Source of the DNA: Anaerolineales bacterium
GTDB lineage: Bacteria; Chloroflexota; Anaerolineae; Anaerolineales; UBA11579
Reading direction: 5' to 3'
Length of the DNA: 64,000 nucleotides
Assembly (NCBI GenBank): GCA_019637675.1
Contig: JAHBVE010000001.1
Span: 865,997-929,996 of the forward strand
Below are positions 9,625 through 18,727 of this stretch, in pieces (position 1 is the stretch's first letter; every line of letters begins with the position of its first letter). A model generated the notes under the pieces. The model searched no databases. It was not told where the DNA came from and saw only the letters and a list, made by a program, of their open reading frames with translations. The position numbers were made by a program, and so were the translations under genes.

Positions 9625-9654
9625 ATCGATTAATCAATTAATTGATCAATCGAT
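9625..9654. repeat. 30-bp AT-rich near-perfect palindrome
   Basis: ATCGATT, then AATCAATTAATTGAT, then CAATCGAT; 28 of 30 positions are self-complementary. It lies between tRNA-Leu and the gene coupled to phoB. A 10-base core (GATTAATCAA) recurs at 38387-38396. It could be an operator, a bidirectional hairpin or a decayed intergenic repeat. Confidence 0.6.
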
Positions 9655-9671
9655 TTGCTGTATCGGTCGAT

Positions 9672-9677
9672 TATTAT
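9672..9677 (+). promoter_or_regulatory. Putative -10 box (TATTAT), leaderless type
   Basis: TATTAT ends six bases before the ATG at 9684; no Shine-Dalgarno is present. It would drive the unknown gene together with phoB-phoR. Confidence 0.35.
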
Positions 9678-9683
9678 TCGTGT

Positions 9684-10112
9684 ATGTCCCGCGTCGTCAA
9701 AACAGAGAATGTTGCCACTGACCGCTCGCGCCTGATGAAGGCCATGGCGATCGCCATGCGCGAACTGATCGCCAAGCAGGGCTTTGACATCCAGGCCAGG
9801 GATCTGGCGGCGTTCATAGTGTTTGCGCTCGATGGCGTCACGCAAAGCGTGGAGCGCAGCGTTCAGCCGTGGGAGAAGCGCGGCTACTGGGTGAAAGCTG
9901 ACCGCTTTCGCATGGATTGGGCCTGGACCGAGCCCACGGCCACCAAGCTGCGCAACGCGCTGTTGGCCGATGACATGGGCGGCATCGCCGAAGGAATTGC
10001 CAGCCTGGCCCAGCGCCTGCAGAATATTGACGTGCCCGCCAAGCACCGCCTGGGTACCCCCTGGGTTGGTGCATGGGAGAAACTGAATGCCGCAAAAAGT
10101 GCTGGTCGTTGA
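9684..10112 (+). CDS. Hypothetical protein coupled to phoB
   Basis: A 142-residue soluble protein that I do not recognise. I chose the ATG at 9684 rather than upstream starts because it follows a TATTAT box and avoids the palindrome at 9625. The sequence is mostly helical with conserved-looking aromatic segments (VQPWEKRGYWVKADRF and RMDWAW). Its last 26 bases overlap the start of phoB in another frame, a tight coupling that suggests a role in phosphate signalling. No PhoU is encoded in this locus, so a regulatory adaptor is one possibility, but that is inference from position only. Confidence 0.65.
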   Translation: MSRVVKTENVATDRSRLMKAMAIAMRELIAKQGFDIQARDLAAFIVFALDGVTQSVERSVQPWEKRGYWVKADRFRMDWAWTEPTATKLRNALLADDMGGIAEGIASLAQRLQNIDVPAKHRLGTPWVGAWEKLNAAKSAGR

Positions 10113-10785
10113 AGACGACGCCGCCATCCGTGAAGCGCTGACCTATAACCTGGGCCGCGAGGGCTACGAGGTGGAGGCCGTAGGCGATGGGGCCGCCGCG
10201 GTGGCCGCCGTGCGCAAGGCCGAGCCCAGCCTGGTGGTGCTCGACCTGATGCTGCCGGAGCTGGATGGCTTCGATGTCACCCGCGCCCTGCGCAAGGAAA
10301 GTAAAGTGCCGATCCTGATGCTGACCGCACGTGATGACGAGATCGACCGCGTGCTAGGCCTGGAATTGGGCGCGGATGATTATTTGACCAAGCCGTTCTC
10401 GATGCGCGAGCTGCTGGCGCGGGTCAAGGCCATGCTGCGTCGGGTGCAGATGGAGCACAGTGATGCGCAGGGGTCGGCGGCCAGCCAACTGCTGACCAGC
10501 GGCAACCTGACCATCGACGAGACCCGTCACGAAGTGACGCTGGATGGGGCGGTGCTGGATCTGAAGCCCAAGGAGTATGAGCTGCTCCTGTTCCTGTTGC
10601 AGAACCGCGGCCGAGCCTACACCCGTGAGCAGCTGCTCGAAAGAGTGTGGGGCTGGGAATTCGCCGGAGGCAGCCGCACGGTGGATGTGCATGTGCGCTG
10701 GCTGCGCTCCCGCATCGAGGCAGACGCCGAAACGCCGCAGCGTATCATCACCGTGCGCGGTGTTGGATACCGCTTCGAAGGCTAG
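10087..10785 (+). CDS. phoB: Phosphate regulon-type response regulator, OmpR/PhoB family
   Basis: A 232-residue regulator with an N-terminal receiver domain (acidic pocket at residues 10-11, phospho-acceptor Asp53 in VVLDLMLPELDG, Lys102 in LTKPF) and a C-terminal OmpR-type winged helix (PKEYELLLFLLQNRGRAYTR, then SRTVDVHVRWLRSRI). Such proteins bind direct repeats upstream of target genes when phosphorylated. The phosphate assignment rests on the adjacent histidine kinase and pstSCAB operon, and on the tandem repeats before pstS. The start overlaps the preceding gene by 26 bp. Confidence 0.9.
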   Translation: MPQKVLVVEDDAAIREALTYNLGREGYEVEAVGDGAAAVAAVRKAEPSLVVLDLMLPELDGFDVTRALRKESKVPILMLTARDDEIDRVLGLELGADDYLTKPFSMRELLARVKAMLRRVQMEHSDAQGSAASQLLTSGNLTIDETRHEVTLDGAVLDLKPKEYELLLFLLQNRGRAYTREQLLERVWGWEFAGGSRTVDVHVRWLRSRIEADAETPQRIITVRGVGYRFEG

Positions 10786-10791
10786 ATACGT

Positions 10792-12099
10792 ATGCGCGGC
10801 ATAAACCTCGGCCGCTTGTTGTTGGCGCTCGCCTTGCTGGGCGGCCTGCTGGTCTTTCTGTACTCACAGACTCGTCCGCTAGTCACTGATCCTGATGCTG
10901 TCTTGTTGTTGAACCGCGGCTTTTGGTTTGCCGGCTTGCTGTGTGCTTTTGTTGGCCTGGCGCTGGCCTGGTCTCCTGAGCCTGAGCACAACTTTGACCA
11001 AAGCATGGCGGAGTCAGCGGAGCTGCGCCAGCAGCGCCAGTATTTGCAAGCCGTGCTGGATGGCAGCCCGGCGGGGATCGTGCTGGTGGCGGATGACGGC
11101 CGCGTGCTGCTGCACAATGTGCGCATGCAAGCCCTGTTTGCCCTCAGCGAGGATGAGCTGCACGCCGGCACGCTCACGCATCTGCTGCGCCAATACCAGT
11201 TCGTGGAACTGTGGCAGAAGGCGGCGCATACCGGCGCGACCCAGACCACTGTCGCAGAAGTGCCGCAAAGCAAGCGCATGCTGCGCGGGGTTGTGCAGCC
11301 GCTGGGCGACGAGCTGCGCGGTCATAGCCTGATCGCCTTTGAAGATGTGACCGAACTGCACCGCTTGGAAACCGTGCGCAAAGATTTTGTCAGCAATGTA
11401 TCCCACGAACTGCGCACGCCGCTGACCTCGCTGCGCTTGCTGACTGAGAGCCTGCGCGGCGGCGCCATGGCCGAACCGGCCACTGCGACCCGCTTTCTGA
11501 CGCTGATGGAGACCGAAGTAGACGCGCTCACCAGCCTGGTGAGTGAACTGCTGGAGCTCGCTCGCACCGAATCGAAGGACGTACAGCTGCAACTTGCGCC
11601 GACCGACCCGTGTGCCATGCTGCAGGCGGCTGCCGGCCGCTTGCGCATGCAGGCGGAGCGGGCAAGCGTGCTGCTTGCGGTGGAGTGCCTCGCAGGCTTG
11701 CCGGCTGCGCTGGCCGATCCGCCCAGGATAGAGCAAGTGCTGGTCAACCTTATTCACAATGCCATCAAGTTCACCCCGCGCGGCGGCCGCATTACGGCCA
11801 CCGCCAGCAGCCGGGCGGGGGTGATCGAGTTCGCGGTGCAGGATACGGGCGTGGGCATTGCGGCAGAAGACCAGGCGCGCATCTTTGAGCGGTTTTACAA
11901 GACGGATCCTGCGCGCAATCGCACAGGCACAGGTTTGGGCCTGGCCATCTCCCGGCATGTCGTTGAGGCCCACGGCGGCCACATCGGCGTGACCAGCCAG
12001 GAGGGCAAGGGCAGCCGCTTCTTTTTTACGCTGAGTGCCAGTGGGACAAGTGAACAGGGAGCTGGGAGCAGTGAACAGGGAGCTGTGCTAACTTCCTGA
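10792..12099 (+). CDS. phoR: Sensor histidine kinase, PhoR-like
   Basis: A 435-residue membrane kinase. Two membrane helices flank a very short external segment (about residues 7-25 and 44-61), so it probably does not bind an external ligand. A PAS domain follows (LQAVLDGSPAGIVLVADDG), then HisKA with phospho-acceptor His205 (SNVSHELRTP), and a HATPase domain with the N box (LIHNAIKFTP), G1 (DTGVGIA) and G2 (GTGLGLA). It starts 6 bp after phoB. The last 20 or so residues are encoded by a 21-bp tandem repeat, so the tail is probably not functional sequence. The PhoR role is inferred from context. Confidence 0.88.
   Translation: MRGINLGRLLLALALLGGLLVFLYSQTRPLVTDPDAVLLLNRGFWFAGLLCAFVGLALAWSPEPEHNFDQSMAESAELRQQRQYLQAVLDGSPAGIVLVADDGRVLLHNVRMQALFALSEDELHAGTLTHLLRQYQFVELWQKAAHTGATQTTVAEVPQSKRMLRGVVQPLGDELRGHSLIAFEDVTELHRLETVRKDFVSNVSHELRTPLTSLRLLTESLRGGAMAEPATATRFLTLMETEVDALTSLVSELLELARTESKDVQLQLAPTDPCAMLQAAAGRLRMQAERASVLLAVECLAGLPAALADPPRIEQVLVNLIHNAIKFTPRGGRITATASSRAGVIEFAVQDTGVGIAAEDQARIFERFYKTDPARNRTGTGLGLAISRHVVEAHGGHIGVTSQEGKGSRFFFTLSASGTSEQGAGSSEQGAVLTS
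12049..12090 (+). repeat. 21-bp tandem repeat at the 3' end of phoR
   Basis: AGTGAACAGGGAGCTG occurs at 12049-12064 and 12070-12085, a 21-bp period, and extends the phoR reading frame to its stop. A looser run of CACTCAT/CACTCGT words follows to about 12130. It looks like an intergenic quasi-repeat that has entered the coding end. Confidence 0.8.
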
Positions 12100-12153
12100 T
12101 CACCGCTCACTCATCACTCGTCTACTCACGACACATTTCCATCCCCAATCCCC

Positions 12154-12203
12154 TTAACAAACCCATAACACTCCACCGCGAGGGGCTTAACCCTGGGTTG
12201 ATA
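12154..12203 (+). promoter_or_regulatory. Pho-box-like tandem repeats upstream of pstS
   Basis: Hexamers TTAACA (12154), ATAACA (12165), a degenerate CCGCGA (12176), TTAACC (12187) and TTGATA (12198) are spaced exactly 11 bp apart. PhoB/PhoP proteins bind direct repeats with an 11-bp period, and TTAACA matches the Bacillus-type half-site. This is the expected target of the adjacent PhoB. Binding itself is inferred. Confidence 0.65.
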
Positions 12204-12254
12204 CCATGCCCACGTGTTCAAATCCTTTTTCATGTTCCTAAGGAGGAACTACCC

Positions 12255-13256
12255 ATGAATCGCAAGCTGTACCTTGGCCTCTGCGCGCTGGTGATCGCCG
12301 GCGTGCTGCTGGCCGCCTGCGGCGCTCCTGCGACCGCGACCCAGGCTCCGAGCCAGCCCACGTCTGCTCCGGCTCAGCCCACCACGGCTCCGACCCTGGA
12401 TCCGTTCAGCCCGCTGGCCGTTTCCGGCGAGATCATCACGGCCGGCAGCTCCACCGTGTTCCCGCTGTCTGAGCGCATGGCTGAGCGCTTCAACGATGAA
12501 GGCTTCAGCGGCAGCATCACCATCGATAGCGTCGGCTCCGGCGCCGGCATCGAGCGCTTCTGCGTTGCCGGTGACACTGACGTAGCGAACTCCAGCCGCG
12601 GCATCCGCGAGACTGAGATCGCTTCCTGCCAGTCCATCGGCCGTGACCCCATCGAGTTCCGTGTAGGTACGGATGCTCTCTCCGTGGTGGTGAGCCAGGC
12701 CAACGACTTCATCACCGATGTGACCACTGAGGAGCTGGCCCTGATCTTTGGTGAAGCCACCAACTGGTCAGATGTTCGCTCCGAGTGGCCTGACCAGCCG
12801 ATCCAGCGCTACGTGCCTGGCACGGACTCCGGCACCTTTGACTACTTTGTTGAGCATGTGTACGGCAGTGACCCCACCGTCACCCTGGCCGCTGGCAATA
12901 CCCAGCGCAGCGAGGATGACAACGTGCTGGTGCAAGGTATCCAGGGCAGCCCGTATGCCATCGGTTACTTTGGCTACGCCTACTACGCTGAGAATGCCAG
13001 CACCCTGCGCATCCTGAGCCTGGATGGTGTGGAGGCCAACGATGTCTCGGTTGAAGACGGCAGCTATGGTTTGGCTCGCCCACTGTTCCTGTACACCACC
13101 GCTGACATTCTGAACCAGAAGCCCCAGGTGGCTGCGTTCCTGCACTTCTACCTGACCTTCGTAAACGAAGAGATCGTGGAAGTGGGTTACTTCCCCGCCA
13201 GCGAATCTGCTCTGCAGGCTGCACGGGATGCGTTCAACGCTGCTCTAGGCAACTAG
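12255..13256 (+). CDS. pstS: Phosphate ABC transporter substrate-binding lipoprotein
   Basis: A 333-residue PstS-like protein. I chose the ATG at 12255, behind a strong AGGAGG Shine-Dalgarno and leading directly into a lipoprotein signal with the lipobox LAAC (Cys about residue 20), then an Ala/Thr/Pro-rich linker. Phosphate-contact loops are visible in TAGSSTVFPLSERM and DSVGSGAGIERF, and in RYVPGTDSGTFDYF. It is anchored to the outer face of the membrane and feeds PstCA. A perfect 13-bp hairpin between it and pstC may raise pstS transcript abundance over the rest of the operon. Confidence 0.93.
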   Translation: MNRKLYLGLCALVIAGVLLAACGAPATATQAPSQPTSAPAQPTTAPTLDPFSPLAVSGEIITAGSSTVFPLSERMAERFNDEGFSGSITIDSVGSGAGIERFCVAGDTDVANSSRGIRETEIASCQSIGRDPIEFRVGTDALSVVVSQANDFITDVTTEELALIFGEATNWSDVRSEWPDQPIQRYVPGTDSGTFDYFVEHVYGSDPTVTLAAGNTQRSEDDNVLVQGIQGSPYAIGYFGYAYYAENASTLRILSLDGVEANDVSVEDGSYGLARPLFLYTTADILNQKPQVAAFLHFYLTFVNEEIVEVGYFPASESALQAARDAFNAALGN

Positions 13257-13284
13257 TACTTTAGCCAGCAGCACTTCTCCTTCG

Positions 13285-13320
13285 GATTGGGGCGGCCGGT
13301 AACTCTAGGCCGCCCCAATC
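13285..13320 (+). terminator. Intra-operon hairpin between pstS and pstC
   Basis: GATTGGGGCGGCC pairs perfectly with its complement at 13308-13320 around a 10-base loop. There is no T-run after it, so partial termination or 3'-end protection of a pstS message is more likely than full termination. Confidence 0.6.
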
Positions 13321-13341
13321 GCCTGAATTGGGACAGTTATA

Positions 13342-14550
13342 ATGAAATTCCATTTTCACAGCCCAAGCCCAAAAGCAGGCCCAATGCCACTCACTCGTGC
13401 CACTGAGCAGTCCCTTCCTGCAACTTCTTTGAAGCGCAAACTGCGTCTGCGAGAGCTAGTTATCCAGGCGGTGCTGTTCCTGTGTGGCTTGTTTTCCATT
13501 TTTGTTACAGTCGGAATTATTTATGAGCTGGGCAAAGAGTCCATGCTCTTTTTTGGCCGCACCCAATGGGAGCGCACCAACAAGCCCATTGTCGCAGCCA
13601 TATCAGCAAATGATGTCCAGTTCGATGTCAGCAATATCGGTGCAACGGCAAGCCCAGGCGAAGTTATTCGGCTGGATGATGAGCTGCTGATGCTGACCGC
13701 GGTCGAGGGCAGCACATACTTCGTGGAGCGTGGTTTCCGCGACTCCGTGGCCGTGCCGCACGCGGCCGAGACGATCATTTACCGCGGTGTAAACCCCAGC
13801 GTATGGGAATTTCTTACTGGCACTAGTTGGGCTCCGCATGCGGGCCAGTTTGGCGTTTTGCCGCTGCTCAACGCCACGCTGATGGTCTCAGGCATCGCCA
13901 TTTTGGTAGCTCTGCCGTTGGGGCTGGCGGCGGCCATCTACCTCAGCGAGTACGCATCACCGAAAGCGCGCAATACGCTCAAGCCCATTCTCGAAGTCCT
14001 GGCCGGTGTACCCACGGTGGTGTACGGCTACTTCGCGCTCACGTTCATGACGCCGTTCTTGCGCAGCATCTTCGGGCAGGATACGGTGCAGATCTACAAC
14101 ACCGCCTCAGCCGGCATCGTGATCGGCATCCTGATCCTGCCACTGGTCAGCACCATCAGCGAAGATGCGCTCAACGCCGTGCCGCGCTCGCTGCGTGAGG
14201 CCGCCTATGGCCTGGGCGCTACCCGGCTGGAGACGGCCGTACGCATCGTGCTGCCGGCAGCCTTCTCAGGCATCGCCGCGGCGGTCATCATCGCCATCTC
14301 GCGCGCCATTGGCGAAACCATGGTGGTGGCGCTGGCAGCTGGCGCTGGACCGGCCTTCACCTTCAACCCCTTCCAGGCGGCCGAGACCATGACCGGGCAC
14401 ATCGTGCGCATCAGCGGCGGTGACCTGAGCTACGACTCGCTGGATTACAACAGCATCTTTGCCATCGGCCTCATGCTGTTCGTCATGACCCTGGCGCTCA
14501 ACATCTTCAGCCAGTACATCGTGCGCCGCTTCCGCGAGGTATACGAATAA
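13342..14550 (+). CDS. pstC: Phosphate ABC transporter permease PstC
   Basis: A 402-residue membrane protein of the PstC family. A first helix (about residues 35-58) is followed by an unusually long external segment (about 60-155) and the core permease domain with the EAA loop ([23 protein letters not shown]). It pairs with PstA to form the phosphate channel. An alternative start is the ATG at 13384, since a TATAAT overlaps the first ATG. The external segment contains a beta-rich stretch ([14 protein letters not shown], then YFVERGF) not expected in PstC. It overlaps pstA by one base. Confidence 0.92.
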   Translation: MKFHFHSPSPKAGPMPLTRATEQSLPATSLKRKLRLRELVIQAVLFLCGLFSIFVTVGIIYELGKESMLFFGRTQWERTNKPIVAAISANDVQFDVSNIGATASPGEVIRLDDELLMLTAVEGSTYFVERGFRDSVAVPHAAETIIYRGVNPSVWEFLTGTSWAPHAGQFGVLPLLNATLMVSGIAILVALPLGLAAAIYLSEYASPKARNTLKPILEVLAGVPTVVYGYFALTFMTPFLRSIFGQDTVQIYNTASAGIVIGILILPLVSTISEDALNAVPRSLREAAYGLGATRLETAVRIVLPAAFSGIAAAVIIAISRAIGETMVVALAAGAGPAFTFNPFQAAETMTGHIVRISGGDLSYDSLDYNSIFAIGLMLFVMTLALNIFSQYIVRRFREVYE

Positions 14551-15767
14551 TGGCCGCATCCAATTTGCAAGGTCGTCATCGCCTGGGGCGTGTGTGGCTG
14601 GTCGTGTTCCAGGTGGCGCTGGTCGTGGGCATCATTGCGCTGTGCGCGCTGTTGTTCAATATCCTCAATGGCTCCTTCGGCTTTGTGGCCGTGGAAGACA
14701 CCGTTAGCCCGGAAAGCCTGGCCGTGAATAGCGTGCCGCTGGAAGAACTGGACAAGGACACGCTTGTTCAGATTCTGCAGGCACATATCTCGGCGGGTTT
14801 GTATGCGCGCTATGAGTTTGACAAGCCGTTCGCTGAACGCTCGGCAGGGGAGGTGTATGACCTCATCCTGGAGCGGGTCGTCGAGCCGCGCTTTGTTGCC
14901 CAGTGGTCGCTGTACGAGACCCTGACGAATGGCGATGCCATCCGCCAGCAAGTAGCGCAGGAGTTCCCGAATGCGCGCCTGGAGTTCCGCAGCTGGCTGA
15001 ACAGCCACTTCCTGCGCGCGCCGCAATCCAGCTATCCGGAGATCGCCGGCGTGCGCACCGCGGTGCTCGGCTCACTGTGGACCATTTCGATCGCGGTGCT
15101 GTTTGCCTTCCCAGTGGGGGTGGCGGCCGCGGTCTACCTGCAGGAGTACGCGCCGGATAATCTGATCAACCGCATCATCCAGACTAATATCAATAACCTG
15201 GCCGGCGTACCTTCGATCATCTATGGCATTTTGGGCCTGGCCATCTTTGTGCGTGTGCTGGGGCAGTTCACAAGCGGCATCGCCTTCGGGGCCAGCGACC
15301 CGGCAACGGCCAACGGCCGCACCATTCTGTCAGCCGGGCTGACCCTGGGCGTGCTAGTGCTGCCGCTCATCATCATCAACGCCCAGGAAGCGATCAAGGC
15401 GGTGCCCAATTCGCTGCGCCAGGCCAGCTTTGGCCTGGGCGCCACGCGCTGGGAGACGGTGTGGTACCACGTGCTGCCCAACGCTATCTCGGGCATTATG
15501 ACCGGCACCATTCTCTCGATCTCACGCGCCATCGGTGAGACGGCGCCTTTGATCGTGATCGGCGCCTCTACGTTCATCCAGGTGGACCCAGAAGGCCCGT
15601 TCTCCAAATTCACCACGCTGCCGATCCAGATCTACCAGTGGACGGCGCGGCCGCAATCCGTGTTTCGTAATCTGGCGGGGGGAGCCAGCCTGGTGCTGCT
15701 GGGCTTGCTGCTCACCATGAACGCCACTGCCATCATTTTGCGTAATCGCTATCGCAGGAGCCTCTAG
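14550..15767 (+). CDS. pstA: Phosphate ABC transporter permease PstA
   Basis: A 405-residue PstA-type permease. An N-terminal helix (about residues 10-38) leads into an external domain of about 110 residues, then the five-helix permease core with the EAA motif ([23 protein letters not shown]). PstA forms the other half of the phosphate pore. The long loop is helical and charged ([12 protein letters not shown]); it may contact PstS. The start codon shares its A with the pstC stop, showing translational coupling. Slightly longer than the 290-300 residues of enterobacterial PstA because of the loop. Confidence 0.92.
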   Translation: MAASNLQGRHRLGRVWLVVFQVALVVGIIALCALLFNILNGSFGFVAVEDTVSPESLAVNSVPLEELDKDTLVQILQAHISAGLYARYEFDKPFAERSAGEVYDLILERVVEPRFVAQWSLYETLTNGDAIRQQVAQEFPNARLEFRSWLNSHFLRAPQSSYPEIAGVRTAVLGSLWTISIAVLFAFPVGVAAAVYLQEYAPDNLINRIIQTNINNLAGVPSIIYGILGLAIFVRVLGQFTSGIAFGASDPATANGRTILSAGLTLGVLVLPLIIINAQEAIKAVPNSLRQASFGLGATRWETVWYHVLPNAISGIMTGTILSISRAIGETAPLIVIGASTFIQVDPEGPFSKFTTLPIQIYQWTARPQSVFRNLAGGASLVLLGLLLTMNATAIILRNRYRRSL

Positions 15768-15768
15768 C

Positions 15769-16566
15769 ATGACCGATACTGCACCAACGGCCACTACCAC
15801 GGCGGCCATTGAGACCCATGACCTCAGCATCTACTACGGCAGCTTCCAGGCTGTGCGCGATGTGAATCTGGATATCCAGCCCAACCGCATCACGGCCATC
15901 ATCGGCCCGTCAGGCTGTGGCAAGAGCACGGTCTTGCGCGCCTTCAACCGCATGAACGAGCTGATCCCCAGCGTCAATACCACCGGCGAGGTGCTGTTCC
16001 GCGGCCAGAACATCTATAAACCGGATGTTGACCCGGTGGAAGTGCGCCGCCACATCGGCATGGTGTTCCAGAAGCCCAATCCATTCCCCAAGTCTGTGTA
16101 TGAGAACGTAGCCTGGGGAGCACGCATCAATGGCTTCAAGGGCAACATGGATGAACTGGTGCACAGCAGCCTGCAGTCCGCTGCGCTATGGGATGAAGTG
16201 AAGGACAAGCTGGATCAGAGCGGGCTATCGCTCTCCGGCGGCCAGCAGCAGCGCCTGTGCATTGCCCGCGCCATCGCCGTGCGGCCTGACATCATCCTGA
16301 TGGATGAGCCGTGCTCGGCGCTGGACCCGATCGCCACGCTGCGTATCGAAGAGCTGATGCGCGATCTAGCCAAGGACTACACCATCATCATCGTGACCCA
16401 CAATATGCAGCAGGCCGCACGTGTGTCTGACCGCACCGCGTTCTTCTCGCTGTCTGAGGATGGCAAGCGCGCCGGCATGCTGATGGAATACGGGGACACC
16501 AAGACGATGTTCACTCGTCCCGAGAAAAAGATCACTGAGGATTACATTACCGGCCGCTTTGGCTAA
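15769..16566 (+). CDS. pstB: Phosphate ABC transporter ATP-binding protein
   Basis: A 265-residue ATPase with Walker [10 protein letters not shown], the PstB-type sequence [11 protein letters not shown] after the Q-loop, signature LSGGQQQR, Walker B followed by [11 protein letters not shown], and the His switch in VTHNMQQAA. It powers PstCA. It starts one base after the pstA stop. In many bacteria phoU follows pstB; here the next gene, 14 bp on, is arsC. Confidence 0.96.
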   Translation: MTDTAPTATTTAAIETHDLSIYYGSFQAVRDVNLDIQPNRITAIIGPSGCGKSTVLRAFNRMNELIPSVNTTGEVLFRGQNIYKPDVDPVEVRRHIGMVFQKPNPFPKSVYENVAWGARINGFKGNMDELVHSSLQSAALWDEVKDKLDQSGLSLSGGQQQRLCIARAIAVRPDIILMDEPCSALDPIATLRIEELMRDLAKDYTIIIVTHNMQQAARVSDRTAFFSLSEDGKRAGMLMEYGDTKTMFTRPEKKITEDYITGRFG

Positions 16567-16580
16567 GCCGGAAGGACACT

Positions 16581-17015
16581 ATGCCGCGCAAGAAAGTTCT
16601 GTTTCTGTGTACCGGCAACACCTGCCGTTCGCAGATGGCAGAAGCCATCGTGAATGCCCGCCTGGGCGAGCGCTGGCAGGCACACAGCGCGGGAGTCCAA
16701 CCCGCCGCGGCCATCAACCCCTATACGGGTAAGGCATTAGCTGAGATCGGGATTGTGCATCTGGGCGAACCCAAGCACCCTGATGTGTTCAGAGATGAAA
16801 CCTTTGACCTGGTTGTCACCTTGTGCGATGACGCGGCAGAGAATTGCCCGGTCTGGCTAGGCCCGGGGCGCAAAGAACACTTAGGCTTTCCAGACCCGGC
16901 TACTTCACGCGGCAGCGAAGAGCAGATCATGCCGATCTACCGGCAGGTGCTCAAAGATATTGCCACCAAAGTGCCCGCACTGCTTGAGCGCGAATTTAAC
17001 CCGGCAGCTAGCTGA
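16581..17015 (+). CDS. arsC: Arsenate reductase, thioredoxin-coupled LMW-PTP type
   Basis: A 144-residue protein of the low-molecular-weight phosphatase fold. The P-loop CTGNTCR gives Cys10 and Arg16, and a second motif [10 protein letters not shown] places Cys82 and Cys89, the same numbering as the redox cysteines of the plasmid pI258-type ArsC. That triad marks a thioredoxin-dependent arsenate reductase rather than a plain tyrosine phosphatase. It is the last gene of the pst operon, where it can deal with arsenate entering through the phosphate transporter. No ars efflux gene is present in the window. It ends in an 8-bp convergent overlap with treS. Confidence 0.9.
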   Translation: MPRKKVLFLCTGNTCRSQMAEAIVNARLGERWQAHSAGVQPAAAINPYTGKALAEIGIVHLGEPKHPDVFRDETFDLVVTLCDDAAENCPVWLGPGRKEHLGFPDPATSRGSEEQIMPIYRQVLKDIATKVPALLEREFNPAAS

Positions 17016-18642
17016 GCTTGAGCCACTCGTAGCCGTGGCCGGCTAGTCTGAGGCTCAGCCGGCCGTCCACCAGCTCGCCTGTGGCGCGGCCGGTGAACAG
17101 GTTTGGCGGCGGGAAGAACAGCTGCCGGTCCGGGATCTCCACCGATACTTCGATCTCTTCGCTGCTTAGATTGTTGAGAATGAGCAGCTCTTCCCCCTCA
17201 TAGCGGCGGAAGTACGCGGCCACCTGTGTAGGGTGAGAGGTGTTTGCCCACTCAAAGGTTCCCCAGCCAAAGGCGCGGTGGGTTTTGCGCACCGCGATCA
17301 TGTTCTTGGTCATGTAATACAGCGAGGCCAGGTCTCGCATTTGGTCTTCGACGTTGACATGGGTCGGGTCATACGGCGCGGCGCTGATGACGGGGGAATA
17401 GGTTGTGTCGTTGGCGCTGAAGCCGGCCTGACGGCTGGTGTCCCATTGCATCGGTGTGCGCACGCCGTCGCGATCGTTCAGCCAGATATCATCCCCCATG
17501 CCGATCTCGTCTCCGTAGTACACGATGGGGGAGCCAGGCAGCGTAAACAGCAATGAGTTTGCCAGCACGATCTTGTTGAAGTCATTGTCGAGCAGCGGGG
17601 CCAGGCGGCGGCGGATGCCGAGGTTGAGGCGCATGCGTGGCTCAGGAGCATACTGCTCCCACATCCACTGGCGCTCCTCTTCCGTCACCATTTCGAGCGT
17701 GAGCTCATCATGGTTGCGCAGGAAGGTGCACCACTGGGCATTCTCCGGGATCTCCGGTGTGCGCTCAATGATCTCGCGAATGGGCGCGGTATCTTCCTTC
17801 CGCATAGCCATGAAGAGCCTGGGCATGACCGGGAAGTGGAAGGCCATGTGCATTTCATCGCCTTCACCATCGCCGAAGTATTCGCGCACATCCTCTGGCC
17901 ATTGGTTGGCCTCCGAGAGCAGAATGCTGTCCGGCGCGTGTTCGTCCACAAAGCGGCGCAGCTTCTTGAGATATTCGTGCGTCTCGGGCAGGTTTTCGCA
18001 ATTCGTGCCCTCGCGCTCGATCAGGTACGGGATGGCGTCACAGCGGAAGCCATCAATGCCAATATCCAGCCAGAATTTGGCGACCTGCAGCATGGCTTCT
18101 TGCACTTTGGGGTTGTCGTAATTTAAGTCAGGCTGGGATGAGTAAAAGCGATGCCAGAAGTAGCGCTTGGCTTGCTCATCCCAGCTCCAGTTTGATTCTT
18201 CCGTGTCCAGGAAGATGATGCGAGCGTCCTCATACTTCTCGGTCGTGTCGCTCCACACGTAATAGTCGTGCTTGGGGTTATCTGGCCCCTTGCGGGCTTC
18301 CTGGAACCAGGCATGCTGGTCAGAGGTGTGGTTTAGCACCAGGTCAGCGATGACGCGGATGCTGCGCTTGTGCGCTTCGTCTACCAGTTCTTTGAAATCA
18401 TCCAGCGTGCCGTAATCCGGATGAATGTTGTAGAAGTCGGCCACGTCGTAGCCGTCATCTTTGAGTGGGGAAGGGAACATGGGCAGCAGCCAAATGCAGT
18501 TGATGCCTAAGTCTTGCAGATAGTCCAGCTTCTCGATCACGCCGCGGATGTCGCCGTGGCCGTCACCATTGCTGTCCTTGAAGGCGCGGATGTACAGCTC
18601 GTAGAAGATGGCGTCTTTGTACCAAAGAGGAGTAGGTTGCAT
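17008..18642 (-). CDS. treS: Trehalose synthase (maltose alpha-D-glucosyltransferase), GH13
   Basis: A 544-residue GH13 enzyme. The nucleophile is Asp202 ([13 protein letters not shown]), the acid/base Glu244 ([10 protein letters not shown]) and the third carboxylate Asp312 (FLRNHDEL). The opening [15 protein letters not shown] and the segment [10 protein letters not shown] are typical of TreS, which interconverts maltose and trehalose. No maltokinase domain is fused. It follows the sugar permease genes on the same strand, separated by a hairpin, and has its own TACAAT box seven bases before the ATG, so it may be transcribed both ways. A related amylase specificity cannot be fully excluded. 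Confidence 0.88.
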   Translation of the reverse strand: MQPTPLWYKDAIFYELYIRAFKDSNGDGHGDIRGVIEKLDYLQDLGINCIWLLPMFPSPLKDDGYDVADFYNIHPDYGTLDDFKELVDEAHKRSIRVIADLVLNHTSDQHAWFQEARKGPDNPKHDYYVWSDTTEKYEDARIIFLDTEESNWSWDEQAKRYFWHRFYSSQPDLNYDNPKVQEAMLQVAKFWLDIGIDGFRCDAIPYLIEREGTNCENLPETHEYLKKLRRFVDEHAPDSILLSEANQWPEDVREYFGDGEGDEMHMAFHFPVMPRLFMAMRKEDTAPIREIIERTPEIPENAQWCTFLRNHDELTLEMVTEEERQWMWEQYAPEPRMRLNLGIRRRLAPLLDNDFNKIVLANSLLFTLPGSPIVYYGDEIGMGDDIWLNDRDGVRTPMQWDTSRQAGFSANDTTYSPVISAAPYDPTHVNVEDQMRDLASLYYMTKNMIAVRKTHRAFGWGTFEWANTSHPTQVAAYFRRYEGEELLILNNLSSEEIEVSVEIPDRQLFFPPPNLFTGRATGELVDGRLSLRLAGHGYEWLKLS

Positions 18643-18649
18643 GTTTTAG

Positions 18650-18655
18650 ATTGTA
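18650..18655 (-). promoter_or_regulatory. Putative -10 box (TACAAT), leaderless type
   Basis: TACAAT on the minus strand ends seven bases before the treS ATG, with no Shine-Dalgarno in between. Confidence 0.4.
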
Positions 18656-18670
18656 CGCAAAGTTAGCGGC

Positions 18671-18704
18671 CTAAACAGGCGCAGCCCGAGCTGCGCCTGT
18701 TTAG
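18671..18704 (-). terminator. Hairpin between permease and treS
   Basis: CTAAACAGGCGCAGC pairs perfectly with its complement around a 4-base loop (15-bp stem). It lacks a T-run on the minus strand, so it is either a weak terminator after the permease gene or an mRNA-stability element. Confidence 0.6.
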
Positions 18705-18727
18705 GTTGAGAGTGAATGTGTTGCCGT

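Noticed and set aside
12198..12254. Extended N-terminus of PstS from a TTG at 12198
   Set aside because: That stretch contains the last Pho-box hexamer and the Shine-Dalgarno; the lipoprotein signal starts at the ATG at 12255.
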